Notes under the pieces: model-generated
Databases searched by the model: none
Seen by the model: the letters and a program-made list of their open reading frames with translations, nothing else
What the model was told of the DNA's origin: nothing
Origin: G965197675 sp965197675
Lineage (GTDB): Bacteria; Chloroflexota; Dehalococcoidia; Plut-88900
DNA: 64,000 bases
Assembly (NCBI GenBank): GCA_965197675.1
Contig: OZ240221.1
Span: 2,818,204 to 2,882,203, forward strand
Direction of reading: 5' to 3'
Shown here: positions 41,595 to 50,583 of the stretch, piece by piece
Numbering within the stretch: the stretch's first letter is position 1
How the letters are laid out: each line of letters opens with the position of its first letter
Translations under genes and position numbers: made by a program

Positions 41595-43085
41595 ATGGCG
41601 CGAGCACAATCGACCCTGCTTGAGGTGAAGAGTCACTATGGCAGGGTTAACAACTATCTCAACGGCGAGTGGGTCGATTCCTTCTCGAAGGAGTCGCTGG
41701 AAGTCACTAATCCCGCTACAGAAGAGGCGATAGCCGAAGTACCCCTGTCAACCGATGAGGAGGTGCATAGGGCGGTGAATGCGGCGCAGGAGGCTTTCAA
41801 GGAGTGGCGAGAGGTTCCTCCTCCCAATCGTGTGCAGTATCTATTTGCCTTGAAGAGCTTGATGGAGGAGAACAGGGAAGAGCTGGCCAGGATCGTGACC
41901 CAGGAGAATGGAAAGATCATAGCCGAGGCCCGTGGAGAGGTGCGACGGGCCATTGAGAACGTAGACGTGGCGACGGGAATCTCCTCTCTTATGATGGGCT
42001 ACAACTTGGAGGACATCGCTCGCAACATCGATGAGGACTGTTTGAGACAACCTCTAGGAGTGTTCTGTGCCATAGTTCCCTTCAACTTCCCTGCCATGGT
42101 CGCCATGTGGTTCATGCCCTATGCGATAGCGTGTGGAAATACATACGTAGTGAAGCCCTCGGAGCAGGTTCCTTTAAGCCTGAACTTCATACTAGACCTC
42201 ATGCATAAGGCCGGATTCCCCAAGGGCGTGGTCAATCTGGTTAACGGAGCCAAGGGTGTAGTCGACGCCTTACTGGAGAATCCCAAGGTCAAGGGCGTCT
42301 CCTTCGTGGGGTCCAGCGCGGTTGCCAAATACGTCTACCAGAAGGCCACCGAGAATGGTAAGAGGGCCCAGTGTCAAGGAGGGGCTAAAAACTTCCTGGT
42401 GGCTATGCCCGATGCCGAACTGGACAAGACGGTGGATAACATGGTCGGGTCTTTCTATGGTGGGGCCGGTGAAAGATGCTTGTCAGGCTCTGTGCTTCTC
42501 GCCGTCGGGGACGTATATGAGCCCATAAAGGAGAAGCTAGTTAGAGAGGCAGACAAGATCAAAGTAGGCAACGGACTGGATGAGGAATCCGGGATGGGTC
42601 CCGTAATCTCCAAGAAGCACAAGGAGAAGGTGCTTGGATACGTAGAGCAGGGAGTTAAAGAGGGAGCGAAGCTAATTCTAGACGGGAGAGATGTCTCCGT
42701 GGAAGGCCATGCCGATGGTAACTTCATAGGCCCGTGTATCTTCGACGAGGTACGCTCGGACATGGTTATAGCTCAAGAGGAGATTTTTGGGCCCGTGGCT
42801 TCTGTTGTAAGGGTGAAAGACCTGGAGGAGGCCATGGACATCATCGAATCTAGCAGGTACGGCAACGCAGCCACCATCTACACCTCCAACGGAAAGGCAG
42901 CCCGAGAGTTCAAGCACAGAGTCACAGCCGGCAATGTAGGCATAAACGTAGGAGTGGCCGCCCCCATTGCCCTTTTCCCCTTTAGCGGCATGAAGCAGTC
43001 CTTCTTCGGAGACTTGCACGGCCAGGGCAGGGATGCTATAGAGTTCTTCACCGAGAAGAAGGTGGTCATCACGCGCTGGTTTTAG
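41595..43085 (+). CDS. mmsA: CoA-acylating methylmalonate-semialdehyde dehydrogenase
   Basis: 496-residue aldehyde dehydrogenase of the MmsA/IolA type, converting (methyl)malonate semialdehyde to propionyl- or acetyl-CoA in valine, inositol or beta-alanine breakdown. NYLNGEWVDSFSKESLEVTN at the start, LRQPLGVFCAIVPFNFPAM (about 150), KPSEQVPLSLNFILDL, FVGSSAVAKYVYQKATENGK, QCQGGAKNFLVAMPDA, and catalytic C295 in GGAGERCLSGSV. The Gln-Gly-Gly-Ala-Lys-Asn run replaces the ELGGK of general ALDHs, as in MmsA. Strong GAGGGAGG ribosome site. Confidence 0.94.
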   Translation: MARAQSTLLEVKSHYGRVNNYLNGEWVDSFSKESLEVTNPATEEAIAEVPLSTDEEVHRAVNAAQEAFKEWREVPPPNRVQYLFALKSLMEENREELARIVTQENGKIIAEARGEVRRAIENVDVATGISSLMMGYNLEDIARNIDEDCLRQPLGVFCAIVPFNFPAMVAMWFMPYAIACGNTYVVKPSEQVPLSLNFILDLMHKAGFPKGVVNLVNGAKGVVDALLENPKVKGVSFVGSSAVAKYVYQKATENGKRAQCQGGAKNFLVAMPDAELDKTVDNMVGSFYGGAGERCLSGSVLLAVGDVYEPIKEKLVREADKIKVGNGLDEESGMGPVISKKHKEKVLGYVEQGVKEGAKLILDGRDVSVEGHADGNFIGPCIFDEVRSDMVIAQEEIFGPVASVVRVKDLEEAMDIIESSRYGNAATIYTSNGKAAREFKHRVTAGNVGINVGVAAPIALFPFSGMKQSFFGDLHGQGRDAIEFFTEKKVVITRWF

Positions 43086-43096
43086 GGGGCGCTGGA

Positions 43097-43249
43097 TTGA
43101 CCGAAAGAGAGTATCGAGACCACGAGAAGCGAGGTAAGCACCCGGCCGCCTGCACCTGCGCCATCTGCACTGATAGGCGCCTGCGCCGTATAGAGCGATC
43201 CCGCAATCCCCTGAGGAGGCTACTGGACTTCCTAATGGGCCGTCGCTAA
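43097..43249 (+). CDS. 50-residue Cys-rich basic protein
   Basis: Small gene starting TTG 43097 after AGGGGGC, 11 nt downstream of mmsA. The protein reads TEREYRDHEKRGKHPAACTC, then AICTDRRLRRIERSRN and a basic RRLLDFLMGRR tail. The H-P-x2-C-x-C-x2-C cluster could hold a zinc ion. Position behind mmsA suggests cotranscription. I do not recognise a named family and function is unknown. Confidence 0.6.
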   Translation: MTEREYRDHEKRGKHPAACTCAICTDRRLRRIERSRNPLRRLLDFLMGRR

Positions 43250-43280
43250 CCAAAATCTGCTCTTGTGCTTAGCTACCTCT

Positions 43281-43895
43281 TCAAGTGGAAGAAGTTTCCG
43301 TTTCAGCACGGATCTTCTTCCACGCCCCTTCAAGATCACTAGTTCCTGTTTTACTGAGAATTTCATTTTCATATTCCTGCATTAATGAAGTCTGGGTTCC
43401 GTTCTTCTTAGCACTTAACAAGTAACTTATACCGTCCCTGCATTTCTTTCCGGCATCAGCACGCACACTTTTAATTGCCAACTCGGCTAGTTTTTCCCCT
43501 GTTAGAGGACTAATGTCCGGACGGATGTAAGTGTAAAATACAACTTCCACGTTGGAAAAATTCTCGCAACGTTTTATACGGACATCGTTCTGTCCACACC
43601 TTGCTGGATAACGCTTTCCACTACTCACACAGTCTATTTCCCGACGATAAAGCATATCTTTGGCTTCTTCCTCTGTCGTTTCGTCCTTTAGTACCAGGAT
43701 TTTTGCTTTTACTTTGGCACCGCCGTTATCAACTGGCACTAGTGTGGGCGCACAGTCCCTAGAACGACTACTTCTGGCAAATTCAGCTTCGAATGGAGTT
43801 TCGACACATTCTACGGTTGTTTCCATCGAGGATTCGATTTCTTCACCCATTTGGTCGATTAGTGAGCCATAAGCTAGAATTCCTATGTGATGCAT
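43281..43895 (-). CDS. Gamma-glutamylcyclotransferase-like (GGCT fold) protein
   Basis: 204-residue protein starting at MHHIGILAYGSLIDQ, the glycine-rich YGSL loop of the GGCT/AIG2 fold. ARSSRSRDCAPTLVPVDNGG near residue 48 resembles the second substrate-loop segment. An expected catalytic Glu lies in the region around residues 70-90 but cannot be fixed by eye. AT-richer than both flanks, with poly-A-type codons (AAA, TTT-rich), suggesting transfer. Minus strand, convergent with mmsA. Substrate unknown. Confidence 0.7.
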   Translation of the reverse strand: MHHIGILAYGSLIDQMGEEIESSMETTVECVETPFEAEFARSSRSRDCAPTLVPVDNGGAKVKAKILVLKDETTEEEAKDMLYRREIDCVSSGKRYPARCGQNDVRIKRCENFSNVEVVFYTYIRPDISPLTGEKLAELAIKSVRADAGKKCRDGISYLLSAKKNGTQTSLMQEYENEILSKTGTSDLEGAWKKIRAETETSST

Positions 43896-43914
43896 GATTG
43901 CTGCTCCTATAGGT

Positions 43915-45402
43915 TTAACTATTCCTGTCTTTGGCAGCGCTGGCTCCTGCAATCTTTCCGAATACCGCACCCGACATTAGACCAGTGCCACCAGGATAGT
44001 TGTAGTAGAAGAGGCCCCCCACCAGCTCCCCTGCCGCGTACAGCCCTGCTATCGGCACGTCCTCGGTGTCCAGGACCTGTGCTTCCGGGTTTATCCGCAA
44101 CCCACCGAAGGTAAACGTGATGCCACAGGTTACAGCGTACCCTGTAAAGGGGGGCGTATCCAACCTCTGGGCCCAGTTGGACTTGGGAGGAGAAATGCCT
44201 TTCGTGCCCTTTCCATCTAAGATCGATGGATCGAACTTGTCGTCTGTTACAGCAGCGTTGAAATCCTCGACTGTCCTGACCAACCCGTCTCTGTCGATTC
44301 CCAGTGCATCGGCCAGCTCACCCATCGTGTTGGCAGAAGCCTTGGTGACCTGGGGTATGTGGTACTCATCCCTCAGCAGGTCTCGCACCTTGGCATCGAA
44401 TATCTGGAAGGCGACCCTCTGTGGCTGCTTCAGGATTTCCCTGCCGTACTTGGCGTAGGTGTAGTTGCGAAAGTCGGCTCCCTCGTCTACGAAGCGCCGT
44501 CCGTGCAGATTGACTATTATGCCCAGCGGATAGGAGTGCTTCTGAAAGAGATCGGCGATGGTGGGATCCCCATAGGCTGGAGCGTTCATGTCCCATGCCA
44601 CGGCGTGGCACGTGCTCCAGTGTCCGAAGGGTTGAGCCCCGATGTCCAGCGCCATTCGAATACCCTCTCCGGTGTTGAATCGAGTACCTCTAACTTTGGC
44701 CAACTCCCAATCGGGGCCCAGGTAGCGCGCCCGCATCTCTGAGTTGGCCTCGAATCCGCCGCAGGCCAGCACCACCGCCCCTGCTGTGATCTCCTTATGC
44801 CCATCGGCTGTACGTGCAGCTACACCAATGACCCGCCCTGCATCATTAGTGAGAAGTTTCATGGCCTTGGCCTGATATACTATTTCCCCTCTGCCCTTCT
44901 CTACGGCCTTGAAAAGTGCATCGATCAGCCCTTTGCCACCCCCCACAGACTCCGTCACCAACCCGCCCCAAAACCTGTACCTATCACTCACTTTGAAGGC
45001 TTGCCGACCATACATTGGCATCCATCGGACGCCTTGAGTCCTCATCCACTGGATGGTGGAATACGCCCTTTTCACCAGCACCTGAAGCAGACCAGGGTCG
45101 GTTAGGCCTTCGGTTAGTCTCATCACGTCGTAGTAGAAAGCGCTTTCAGGATAGCTTCCCATATCTATGAGATCAGCCTCAGCATCGGTTATCTCAGGCA
45201 TGATGGCCCGTATGTCTTGAAGGCCGTTGTAGGGAAATCTGAATCCACCCCCAGTGAAATAGGAGTTTCCTCCTCTTAGGTAAAGGGGAGCTTTCTCGAG
45301 AACGACTACTCGAGCGCCATGTTCCTGAGCGGACAGGGTGGCGCATAGAGCAGCATTACCAGCCCCGACCACCACAACGTCATAGCGCATTGCTGCTTTC
45401 AT
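43915..45402 (-). CDS. FAD-dependent oxidoreductase, fumarate reductase/tricarballylate dehydrogenase type
   Basis: 495-residue flavoprotein of the FrdA/SdhA/TcuA superfamily. The dinucleotide-binding VVVGAGNAALCATLSAQEHG is near residue 10, followed by VVLEKAPLYLRGGNSYFTGG, the typical TcuA-like form. GAVVLACGGFEANSEMRARY is near 230. The C-terminal GYAVTCGITFTFGGLRINPE and AGLYAAGELVGGLFYYNYPG close the FAD site. No haem or Fe-S partner subunit is adjacent, so it is probably a soluble dehydrogenase. Codirectional with and 16 nt from the upstream amidase. Confidence 0.88.
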   Translation of the reverse strand: MKAAMRYDVVVVGAGNAALCATLSAQEHGARVVVLEKAPLYLRGGNSYFTGGGFRFPYNGLQDIRAIMPEITDAEADLIDMGSYPESAFYYDVMRLTEGLTDPGLLQVLVKRAYSTIQWMRTQGVRWMPMYGRQAFKVSDRYRFWGGLVTESVGGGKGLIDALFKAVEKGRGEIVYQAKAMKLLTNDAGRVIGVAARTADGHKEITAGAVVLACGGFEANSEMRARYLGPDWELAKVRGTRFNTGEGIRMALDIGAQPFGHWSTCHAVAWDMNAPAYGDPTIADLFQKHSYPLGIIVNLHGRRFVDEGADFRNYTYAKYGREILKQPQRVAFQIFDAKVRDLLRDEYHIPQVTKASANTMGELADALGIDRDGLVRTVEDFNAAVTDDKFDPSILDGKGTKGISPPKSNWAQRLDTPPFTGYAVTCGITFTFGGLRINPEAQVLDTEDVPIAGLYAAGELVGGLFYYNYPGGTGLMSGAVFGKIAGASAAKDRNS

Positions 45403-45418
45403 GGACCAAACCGCTGTT

Positions 45419-46819
45419 CTAGAGTGGGCGACGCACGTCCCCTATGTAGCTTTCAAGAGCCTTGGACGCTCTTAAGAGAGTTAGCTCATCGAAGTGGCGC
45501 CCCACCAACTGAACTCCTATGGGAAGTCCCTCTGAGCTACACCCGAAAGGTATCGAGATGGCTGGAGAGCCGGTGAGATCCCAAGGTAGGGTACACCTCA
45601 AAGCGTGCCTGCCAGCTAGCTTGCGGTCTTCTATGGTGAACTCGGTCTGCCCGTGAGGAAAAGCCGGCATGGGTGCAGTGGGGCAGAGAAATAGGTCATA
45701 GTGGGTGAAGTACTCGGCCACTTCCTGTCTAAGTGATTCCCACTGGGCGATGGCATCAAGATATTCCTCGATGCTCCTGTCTGGACTATCGAAAAAGCGT
45801 TGTCTAAGCAGAGGAGTCAACTCCGACTCCCGGCTCGATGAGATGGACCTCAAGTAAAGACCCGCCTCCATCCTAAACACTATGGATGTTATGTTGCCTG
45901 CGTCCTTTTGTTCTAAGCCCGGTATCTCTACCTGATCTACCTCCATACCCAACCCAGATAAAGCATTTGCCGCCTCTTCTACTCTCTCCTGAACATCGGG
46001 CTGCACCGCTGTCCCACTGGTTGAACTCCACCCAACCTTTAGCTTGCGCGGAGGGGCATCTAGGTCAGTATAATCGGGGACTGGAACAGGTAGAGAGAAG
46101 ATGTCCAGGCCGTCCATACCCGCCATGACGGATAAGCCCAGTGCGACATCATTCACTGTTCTGGCAATAGGTCCAGCATGAAAGGCTCTTAGCATTGTCT
46201 GAGGCTGAACGCCTGTATAGGGAACTCGCCCAAGGGTTGGTTTCAACCCGACGGCACCGCAGAAGTGGGATGGGGATCTGATGGATCCCCCCAGATCGGT
46301 CCCTACTCCCAACGGAGATAGACCAGCGGCTATTCCTGCCGCCTCTCCGCCACTGGACCCGCCTGGGATTCTTTCCAGGTTCCAAGGGTTGTTAGTTCTT
46401 CCGAAGACCAGGTTGTCCGTCTCCCACCACAGCGCAAACTCGGGCATATTCGTCTTGCCAAGCAGAATACCCCCCGCTTCCTTTAGCCGGGTATAGACCG
46501 TCGCATCCTTTTTAGATATGAAACCGGCGAACAGCTTGGAACCCTGGGTGGTCTGAAGTCCCTTGGTCTCGACGCAATCTTTCAAGGTGTAAGGCACTCC
46601 ATGAAGGAGGCCCAGATCAGACCCTCTCATTATCGCTTCTTCGGCCTCTCTAGCTTTGTCCAGGGCATCATGGGCGAAGATCACGATGGCGTTTAGCTTG
46701 GGGTTGATGGCATCTATGCGCTCCAGGTGGGCTGTGACTACCTCCACGGGAGATAAGGTCTTATCTCGAATCTTCGCTGCTAGTTCGGTCGCAGATAGAT
46801 AGCAGATGTCCTCATGCAT
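45419..46819 (-). CDS. Amidase-signature family hydrolase
   Basis: 466-residue serine amidase. Ser-cisSer-Lys triad: K80 in GVPYTLKDCVETKG, cis-Ser S155 in PGGSSGGEAAG and nucleophile S179 in GTDLGGSIRSPSHFCG. GatA/acylamidase-like length. No gatB/gatC nearby, so a catabolic amidase is more likely than an amidotransferase subunit. The ATG follows GGGAGAG. Operon with the FAD oxidoreductase suggests joint breakdown of an amide substrate. Confidence 0.88.
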   Translation of the reverse strand: MHEDICYLSATELAAKIRDKTLSPVEVVTAHLERIDAINPKLNAIVIFAHDALDKAREAEEAIMRGSDLGLLHGVPYTLKDCVETKGLQTTQGSKLFAGFISKKDATVYTRLKEAGGILLGKTNMPEFALWWETDNLVFGRTNNPWNLERIPGGSSGGEAAGIAAGLSPLGVGTDLGGSIRSPSHFCGAVGLKPTLGRVPYTGVQPQTMLRAFHAGPIARTVNDVALGLSVMAGMDGLDIFSLPVPVPDYTDLDAPPRKLKVGWSSTSGTAVQPDVQERVEEAANALSGLGMEVDQVEIPGLEQKDAGNITSIVFRMEAGLYLRSISSSRESELTPLLRQRFFDSPDRSIEEYLDAIAQWESLRQEVAEYFTHYDLFLCPTAPMPAFPHGQTEFTIEDRKLAGRHALRCTLPWDLTGSPAISIPFGCSSEGLPIGVQLVGRHFDELTLLRASKALESYIGDVRRPL

Positions 46820-46913
46820 GATGATGCTCTCCCTGTGGTAGCTTAAAGAGTGCTGGGTTTGAGTATCATACTAATTGTTACATCCATAGGGAAGTCTTGA
46901 GTAGGCACATATG

Positions 46914-46942
46914 TTGACAGTGCAAGTGCGGTAGAGTACAAC
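46914..46942 (+). promoter_or_regulatory. Putative promoter of the fifth MFS gene
   Basis: TTGACA (46914-46919, consensus) and TACAAC (46937-46942), 17-bp spacer, 21 nt before the TTG start. Confidence 0.55.
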
Positions 46943-46963
46943 GGCTTACAGGAGTCCTTTACG

Positions 46964-48268
46964 TTGCCACAGACCAAACCACCCGCGAACGCACCCGCCT
47001 CACGAGAATCCATCAGATACGGATGGGTGGTTATAGGAACCTTTACCCTAAACTTCTCCGTAATCATTCTCATGGTGCTGAGTCTGGGACTTCTGCTACC
47101 TGACATCTCGGAGGATCTCTCTCTTTCCCCGTCTCAGCAGGGGCTACTTGCCGCGGCATCCATGTTTGCCAACCTGGCCTTGGAGATACCATTCAGCCTG
47201 TGGCTGTCTAGATACCGGCCGTGGAGAATAGCTTCTCTGGTCTTCCTGTTTGGGGCGGGGGTGATAGCCTTTAATGCGTGGGCCCCTGTATTCGGAACGC
47301 TGCTAGTAGCTCGAGTCCTGCTGGGCATCGCTCAGCTAAGTACACGTGCACCTATGACGTTGATGATGGTCCAGTGGATCCCTTCAAGGAAGATCGGCAC
47401 TGCCAATGGAGTGGTTTATCTAATTGTAGATTCTCTGCTCGGCCTGGGGTTGATATTGGTGCCTCTGCTAGTGGAGTTGGTCGGAGGATGGAGAAGTACC
47501 TTATACACCTGGTCTATCGTCTCTTTGAGCGCTGGGATTCTATGGATTCTCTTGGGAAGAGAGCGAATTACTCCGGAGTACCAAGAGCGAATGAAGACTC
47601 AGGTGGGGACGCCATTGATCGGGGTTCTCAAATACAAAGAGGTATGGCTGGTAGCCTTGGGGAGCTTTGGGGTGTTCGTGGGCCTGGAAGCTTACAAGAG
47701 CTTCTATCCAACCTATATCAAAGACGAGTTTGGATTAGATACTACAGTCGCTGGTTACGTGTTGGGCCTGATGTTCCTGGGAATGGCGCCGGCCAACCTC
47801 ATCTTGTCGGTGGTTTCCTTCTTCTCCAAGCGCAAACCGATGGTTATGGTGATGTGCGGGCTTGGTCTATGCCTTTCTTATCTGGGACTTCTAGCAACCA
47901 GCTACGTGCCCTTTATGATATTACTGGGGATTATCTCTGGTGTCTGTATAGGGTATGTACCACAAATCTTAACCCTTGTTTTCCACCTGCCTGGGATCAA
48001 ACCGAGAGAAATCACTGTGGGCATAGCTTTGATATTTTCCTCTATGTGGTCTGGAGGTGCGGTTGGCCCGCTACTCGTTGGTTTTGTGCAGCAAGCTACT
48101 GATAACCTCACCCTTGCCCTAGGCATTACCGCCTTCGTTCCGCTGACATTGACCGTCGTGGGGTTATTTCTTTCAGATACAGGGAAGAAGCTACTTGCCC
48201 TGGCAACTGGTACATCAGCCGATAACTCCGTCAGAGCGGCTTCTCTGACTACGGCTAAGCGTGATTAG
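46964..48268 (+). CDS. MFS transporter, isolated paralogue of the 2.7-7.8 kb array
   Basis: 434-residue 12-TM permease with TTG start after AGGAG. It shares the array signature after TM1, GLLLPDISEDLSLSPSQQG, and the central GRERITPEYQERMKT loop, but not the AxxPxRxxLTAQW loop (here STRAPMTLMMVQWIPSRKI). It also has a longer hydrophilic N-terminus. Divergent from the amidase/FAD oxidoreductase pair, so it may import their substrate; this is inference from position. Ends 13 nt from rplL, convergent. Confidence 0.86.
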   Translation: MPQTKPPANAPASRESIRYGWVVIGTFTLNFSVIILMVLSLGLLLPDISEDLSLSPSQQGLLAAASMFANLALEIPFSLWLSRYRPWRIASLVFLFGAGVIAFNAWAPVFGTLLVARVLLGIAQLSTRAPMTLMMVQWIPSRKIGTANGVVYLIVDSLLGLGLILVPLLVELVGGWRSTLYTWSIVSLSAGILWILLGRERITPEYQERMKTQVGTPLIGVLKYKEVWLVALGSFGVFVGLEAYKSFYPTYIKDEFGLDTTVAGYVLGLMFLGMAPANLILSVVSFFSKRKPMVMVMCGLGLCLSYLGLLATSYVPFMILLGIISGVCIGYVPQILTLVFHLPGIKPREITVGIALIFSSMWSGGAVGPLLVGFVQQATDNLTLALGITAFVPLTLTVVGLFLSDTGKKLLALATGTSADNSVRAASLTTAKRD

Positions 48269-48280
48269 GTTGTGATTGTT

Positions 48281-48691
48281 CTACTTTAGCTGTGCCTTGG
48301 CGCCAGCGGCTTCGAGGGTCTTCTTAACGTTCTCCGCATCTTCCTTGCTGACGGCTTCCTGCACCGGCTTGGGGGCGCCCTCCACCAGCTCCTTTGCCTC
48401 TCTCAAACCGAGGGTAGTGACCTCTCGGACAGCCTTAATGACGTTAATCTTGTTGGGGCCGATTTCTGCCAATATCACATCGAACTCGACCTGTTCCTCG
48501 TCAGCCGGAGTTTCACCATTCTCGCCAGCTGCCGCCGCTGAAACGGAGGCTATTGCCACTGGAGCGGCCGCCGTCACACCGAATTCTGACTCTATGTCCT
48601 TTATCAGCTCTGACAACTCCAGTACCGTCATTCCCTTGATGGCCTCGAGGATTTCCTCTTTGCCTAAGCTTTCTGCCTTCTTTGTAGCCAC
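48281..48691 (-). CDS. rplL: 50S ribosomal protein L7/L12
   Basis: 136-residue stalk protein. The N-terminal dimerisation part is EEILEAIKGMTVLELSELIK, the hinge is Ala/Gly-rich (residues about 43-65), and the C-terminal domain EFDVILAEIGPNKINVIKAV, then GLREAKELVEGAPKPVQEAV and EDAENVKKTLEAAGAKAQL, binds elongation factors. Last gene of the rpl cluster; rpoBC does not follow. Confidence 0.97.
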   Translation of the reverse strand: MATKKAESLGKEEILEAIKGMTVLELSELIKDIESEFGVTAAAPVAIASVSAAAAGENGETPADEEQVEFDVILAEIGPNKINVIKAVREVTTLGLREAKELVEGAPKPVQEAVSKEDAENVKKTLEAAGAKAQLK

Positions 48692-48694
48692 TGC

Positions 48695-49219
48695 CTATCC
48701 TCCTTCTAACTGTGACAACCTACCGCTGAGAACCGTCACAAGGCTTCTCAGCTGGGAACTAAGAACGTGATGTAATGCGTACATGGGCGATTTCATACTT
48801 TGTAACACTTGGGCAACCAGTTGCTCCTTGGGCGGCAGGGTAGCCAATGCTACGACCTGATCGGCCGACAGCGATTGGCCATCCATAAGCCCGCCTTTGA
48901 CGCTTAGCGCGTTCCTTTCCGAGCGTATGTACTCCACCACCACCTTGGCTGCTTCTGTGATATTGTCATACCCGAAGGCTAGGGCAGTTGGCCCCTCGAG
49001 AAACTCGTCCAAGGGCTGTTTCCCAGTCTTCTCGGCCGCGAGGTGGGCCAAGCTGTTTTTGACTACCCTGTACTCGACCTGCCGCTCGCGCAGTCTTGTG
49101 CGCAGCAGGTTAATCTCTGCTACGCTCAGCCCTCGATAGTCGGTTGCTATGACTATAGCACAGCGAGATAGCCGCTCCGCTATCTCTTCTACTAATTCAC
49201 TTTTCTTGGGTGTCGGCAT
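48695..49219 (-). CDS. rplJ: 50S ribosomal protein L10
   Basis: 174-residue stalk base protein that anchors L7/L12. KSELVEEIAERLSRCAIVIA, TDYRGLSVAEINLLRTRLRE, YRVVKNSLAHLAAEKTG and EGPTALAFGYDN are typical. 3 nt before rplL. Its synthesis is probably controlled by the leader at 49220-49400. Confidence 0.97.
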   Translation of the reverse strand: MPTPKKSELVEEIAERLSRCAIVIATDYRGLSVAEINLLRTRLRERQVEYRVVKNSLAHLAAEKTGKQPLDEFLEGPTALAFGYDNITEAAKVVVEYIRSERNALSVKGGLMDGQSLSADQVVALATLPPKEQLVAQVLQSMKSPMYALHHVLSSQLRSLVTVLSGRLSQLEGG

Positions 49220-49400
49220 TTTATCTACTCACACCGTCAGTCTAAAAACCCCTGGGCTGGAGCTCAGGGGTTTCGAACATCGAAGCCTTAATCTCGTATT
49301 GATATACGAGATAGTTCCTATGTCGCCTGAGCAGAGCAGCGATTAAGGCTCAAAGTCTCTTATTGAGCCGCCTACCGTCATCAGCGTATGGTTTTCACTA
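49220..49400 (-). ncRNA. L10 leader (ribosomal autoregulatory RNA) with attenuator hairpin
   Basis: On the minus strand between rplA and rplJ: AGCCTTAATC (49341-49350) pairs with GATTAAGGCT (49284-49293), enclosing a hairpin ATCTCGTAT/ATACGAGAT (49291-49312). Downstream is a GC-rich hairpin, CCCCTGAGCT..CAGGGG, followed by TTTTT (49244-49273), that looks like an intrinsic terminator just before rplJ. This layout matches the L10 leader that binds L10-L12. Confidence 0.8.
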
Positions 49401-49404
49401 TTAG

Positions 49405-50118
49405 CTATTCTACTCTTAGGGTCAATGCCTCCGTTGGATCCAGCTTTATGCCAGGCCCCTGACTGGTACATATTGAGATATTCTTGACGTACTGGCCTTT
49501 GGCACCAGCGGGCCTCGCTCTATTAACTGAGTCCACGAAAATGGTCAAATTGTCCAATAGCTGACCGTTATCGAAGCTGGCCTTGCCCAAGGGGGCGTGA
49601 ATAACAGCAGTCTTATCCAGCCGAAACTCCACCCTCCCTTTTCGAGAGTCCTCTATGACCTTAGGCAGGTCATCCGGTTGCACCACTGTGCCTGATTTAG
49701 GGTTAGGCATGAGCCCCTTACGTCCCAGTATCTTACCCAACTTCCCGATCTTGCTCATCATATCTGGAGTCGCTATGGCCGTGTCGAACTCCACCCATCC
49801 ATCCTCGATCTTCTTGATCAACTCATCCACACCTACAAAGTCCGCTCCTGCTTCTGTGGCTATTCTGGCTGTATCTCCTTGAGCAAACACCAAGACCCGC
49901 ATCTGCTTTCCCGTTCCATGGGGTAATAGGGCGAGGCCCCGGACTTGCTGATCAGCGTGACGAGGGTCTAGCCCCATGCGCATGTGAATCTCCACCGTCT
50001 CGTCGTATTTGACGGTGGAGGTTTGCTTGGCCAACTCGACGGCCTCTGCCGATGAGTATGCCTTGGACTCGTCGATCAGGGCAGCGGCTTCTCTATATCT
50101 CTTTCCTCGTTTTGGCAT
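49405..50118 (-). CDS. rplA: 50S ribosomal protein L1
   Basis: 237-residue L1-stalk protein. KRGKRYREAAALIDESKAYS, VEIHMRMGLDPRHADQQVRG, LPHGTGKQMRVLVFAQGD, LGKILGRKGLMPNPKSGTV and the C-terminal PAGAKGQYVKNISICTSQGP are diagnostic. Normal length; 17 nt after rplK. Confidence 0.97.
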   Translation of the reverse strand: MPKRGKRYREAAALIDESKAYSSAEAVELAKQTSTVKYDETVEIHMRMGLDPRHADQQVRGLALLPHGTGKQMRVLVFAQGDTARIATEAGADFVGVDELIKKIEDGWVEFDTAIATPDMMSKIGKLGKILGRKGLMPNPKSGTVVQPDDLPKVIEDSRKGRVEFRLDKTAVIHAPLGKASFDNGQLLDNLTIFVDSVNRARPAGAKGQYVKNISICTSQGPGIKLDPTEALTLRVE

Positions 50119-50135
50119 GACATCTCCGTTTATAC

Positions 50136-50558
50136 CTACACTACCTCGATTCCCATGGAACGGGCCGTGCCTTCAATTATACGCATGGCGCCCTCTATGT
50201 CCTTGGCACTGAGGTCCTTCATCTTGAGTTCAGCTATTTCTCGAACTTTCTCTCTGGCTATCTCACCCACTGTTTCCTGCCCTGACGCCCCGCTGCCCTT
50301 CTCGATATCTGCCGCGCTCTTGAGCAGAGCGGAAGCTGGCGACGTCTTGGTTACGAAGGAGAAGGAAGAGTCCTGATATATAGTGAGCTCCACTGGGATG
50401 ATGGAACCTGCCTGCGAGGAGGTGCGAGCGTTGTACTCCTTGCAAAACCCCATTATGTTTACGCCGTGCTGTCCCAAGGCCGGACCGACAGGTGGTGCTG
50501 GGGTAGCCTTACCGGCCTCTATTTGAAGCTTGAGAACAGCTTTTACTCGTTTAGCCAA
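50136..50558 (-). CDS. rplK: 50S ribosomal protein L11
   Basis: 140-residue GTPase-centre protein. LQIEAGKATPAPPVGPALGQ and HGVNIMGFCKEYNART at the N-terminus; KTPPAxxLLK is replaced by KTSPASALLKSA. The C-terminal RNA-binding domain ends GTARSMGIEVV. Follows nusG. Confidence 0.97.
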   Translation of the reverse strand: MAKRVKAVLKLQIEAGKATPAPPVGPALGQHGVNIMGFCKEYNARTSSQAGSIIPVELTIYQDSSFSFVTKTSPASALLKSAADIEKGSGASGQETVGEIAREKVREIAELKMKDLSAKDIEGAMRIIEGTARSMGIEVV

Positions 50559-50583
50559 TCAAAATCTCCCGAATCTCTGACTG

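Noticed and set aside
47278..48102. 274-codon open frame within the fifth MFS gene
   Set aside because: Overlapping alternate frame without membrane pattern or motifs; the MFS frame is the real one.
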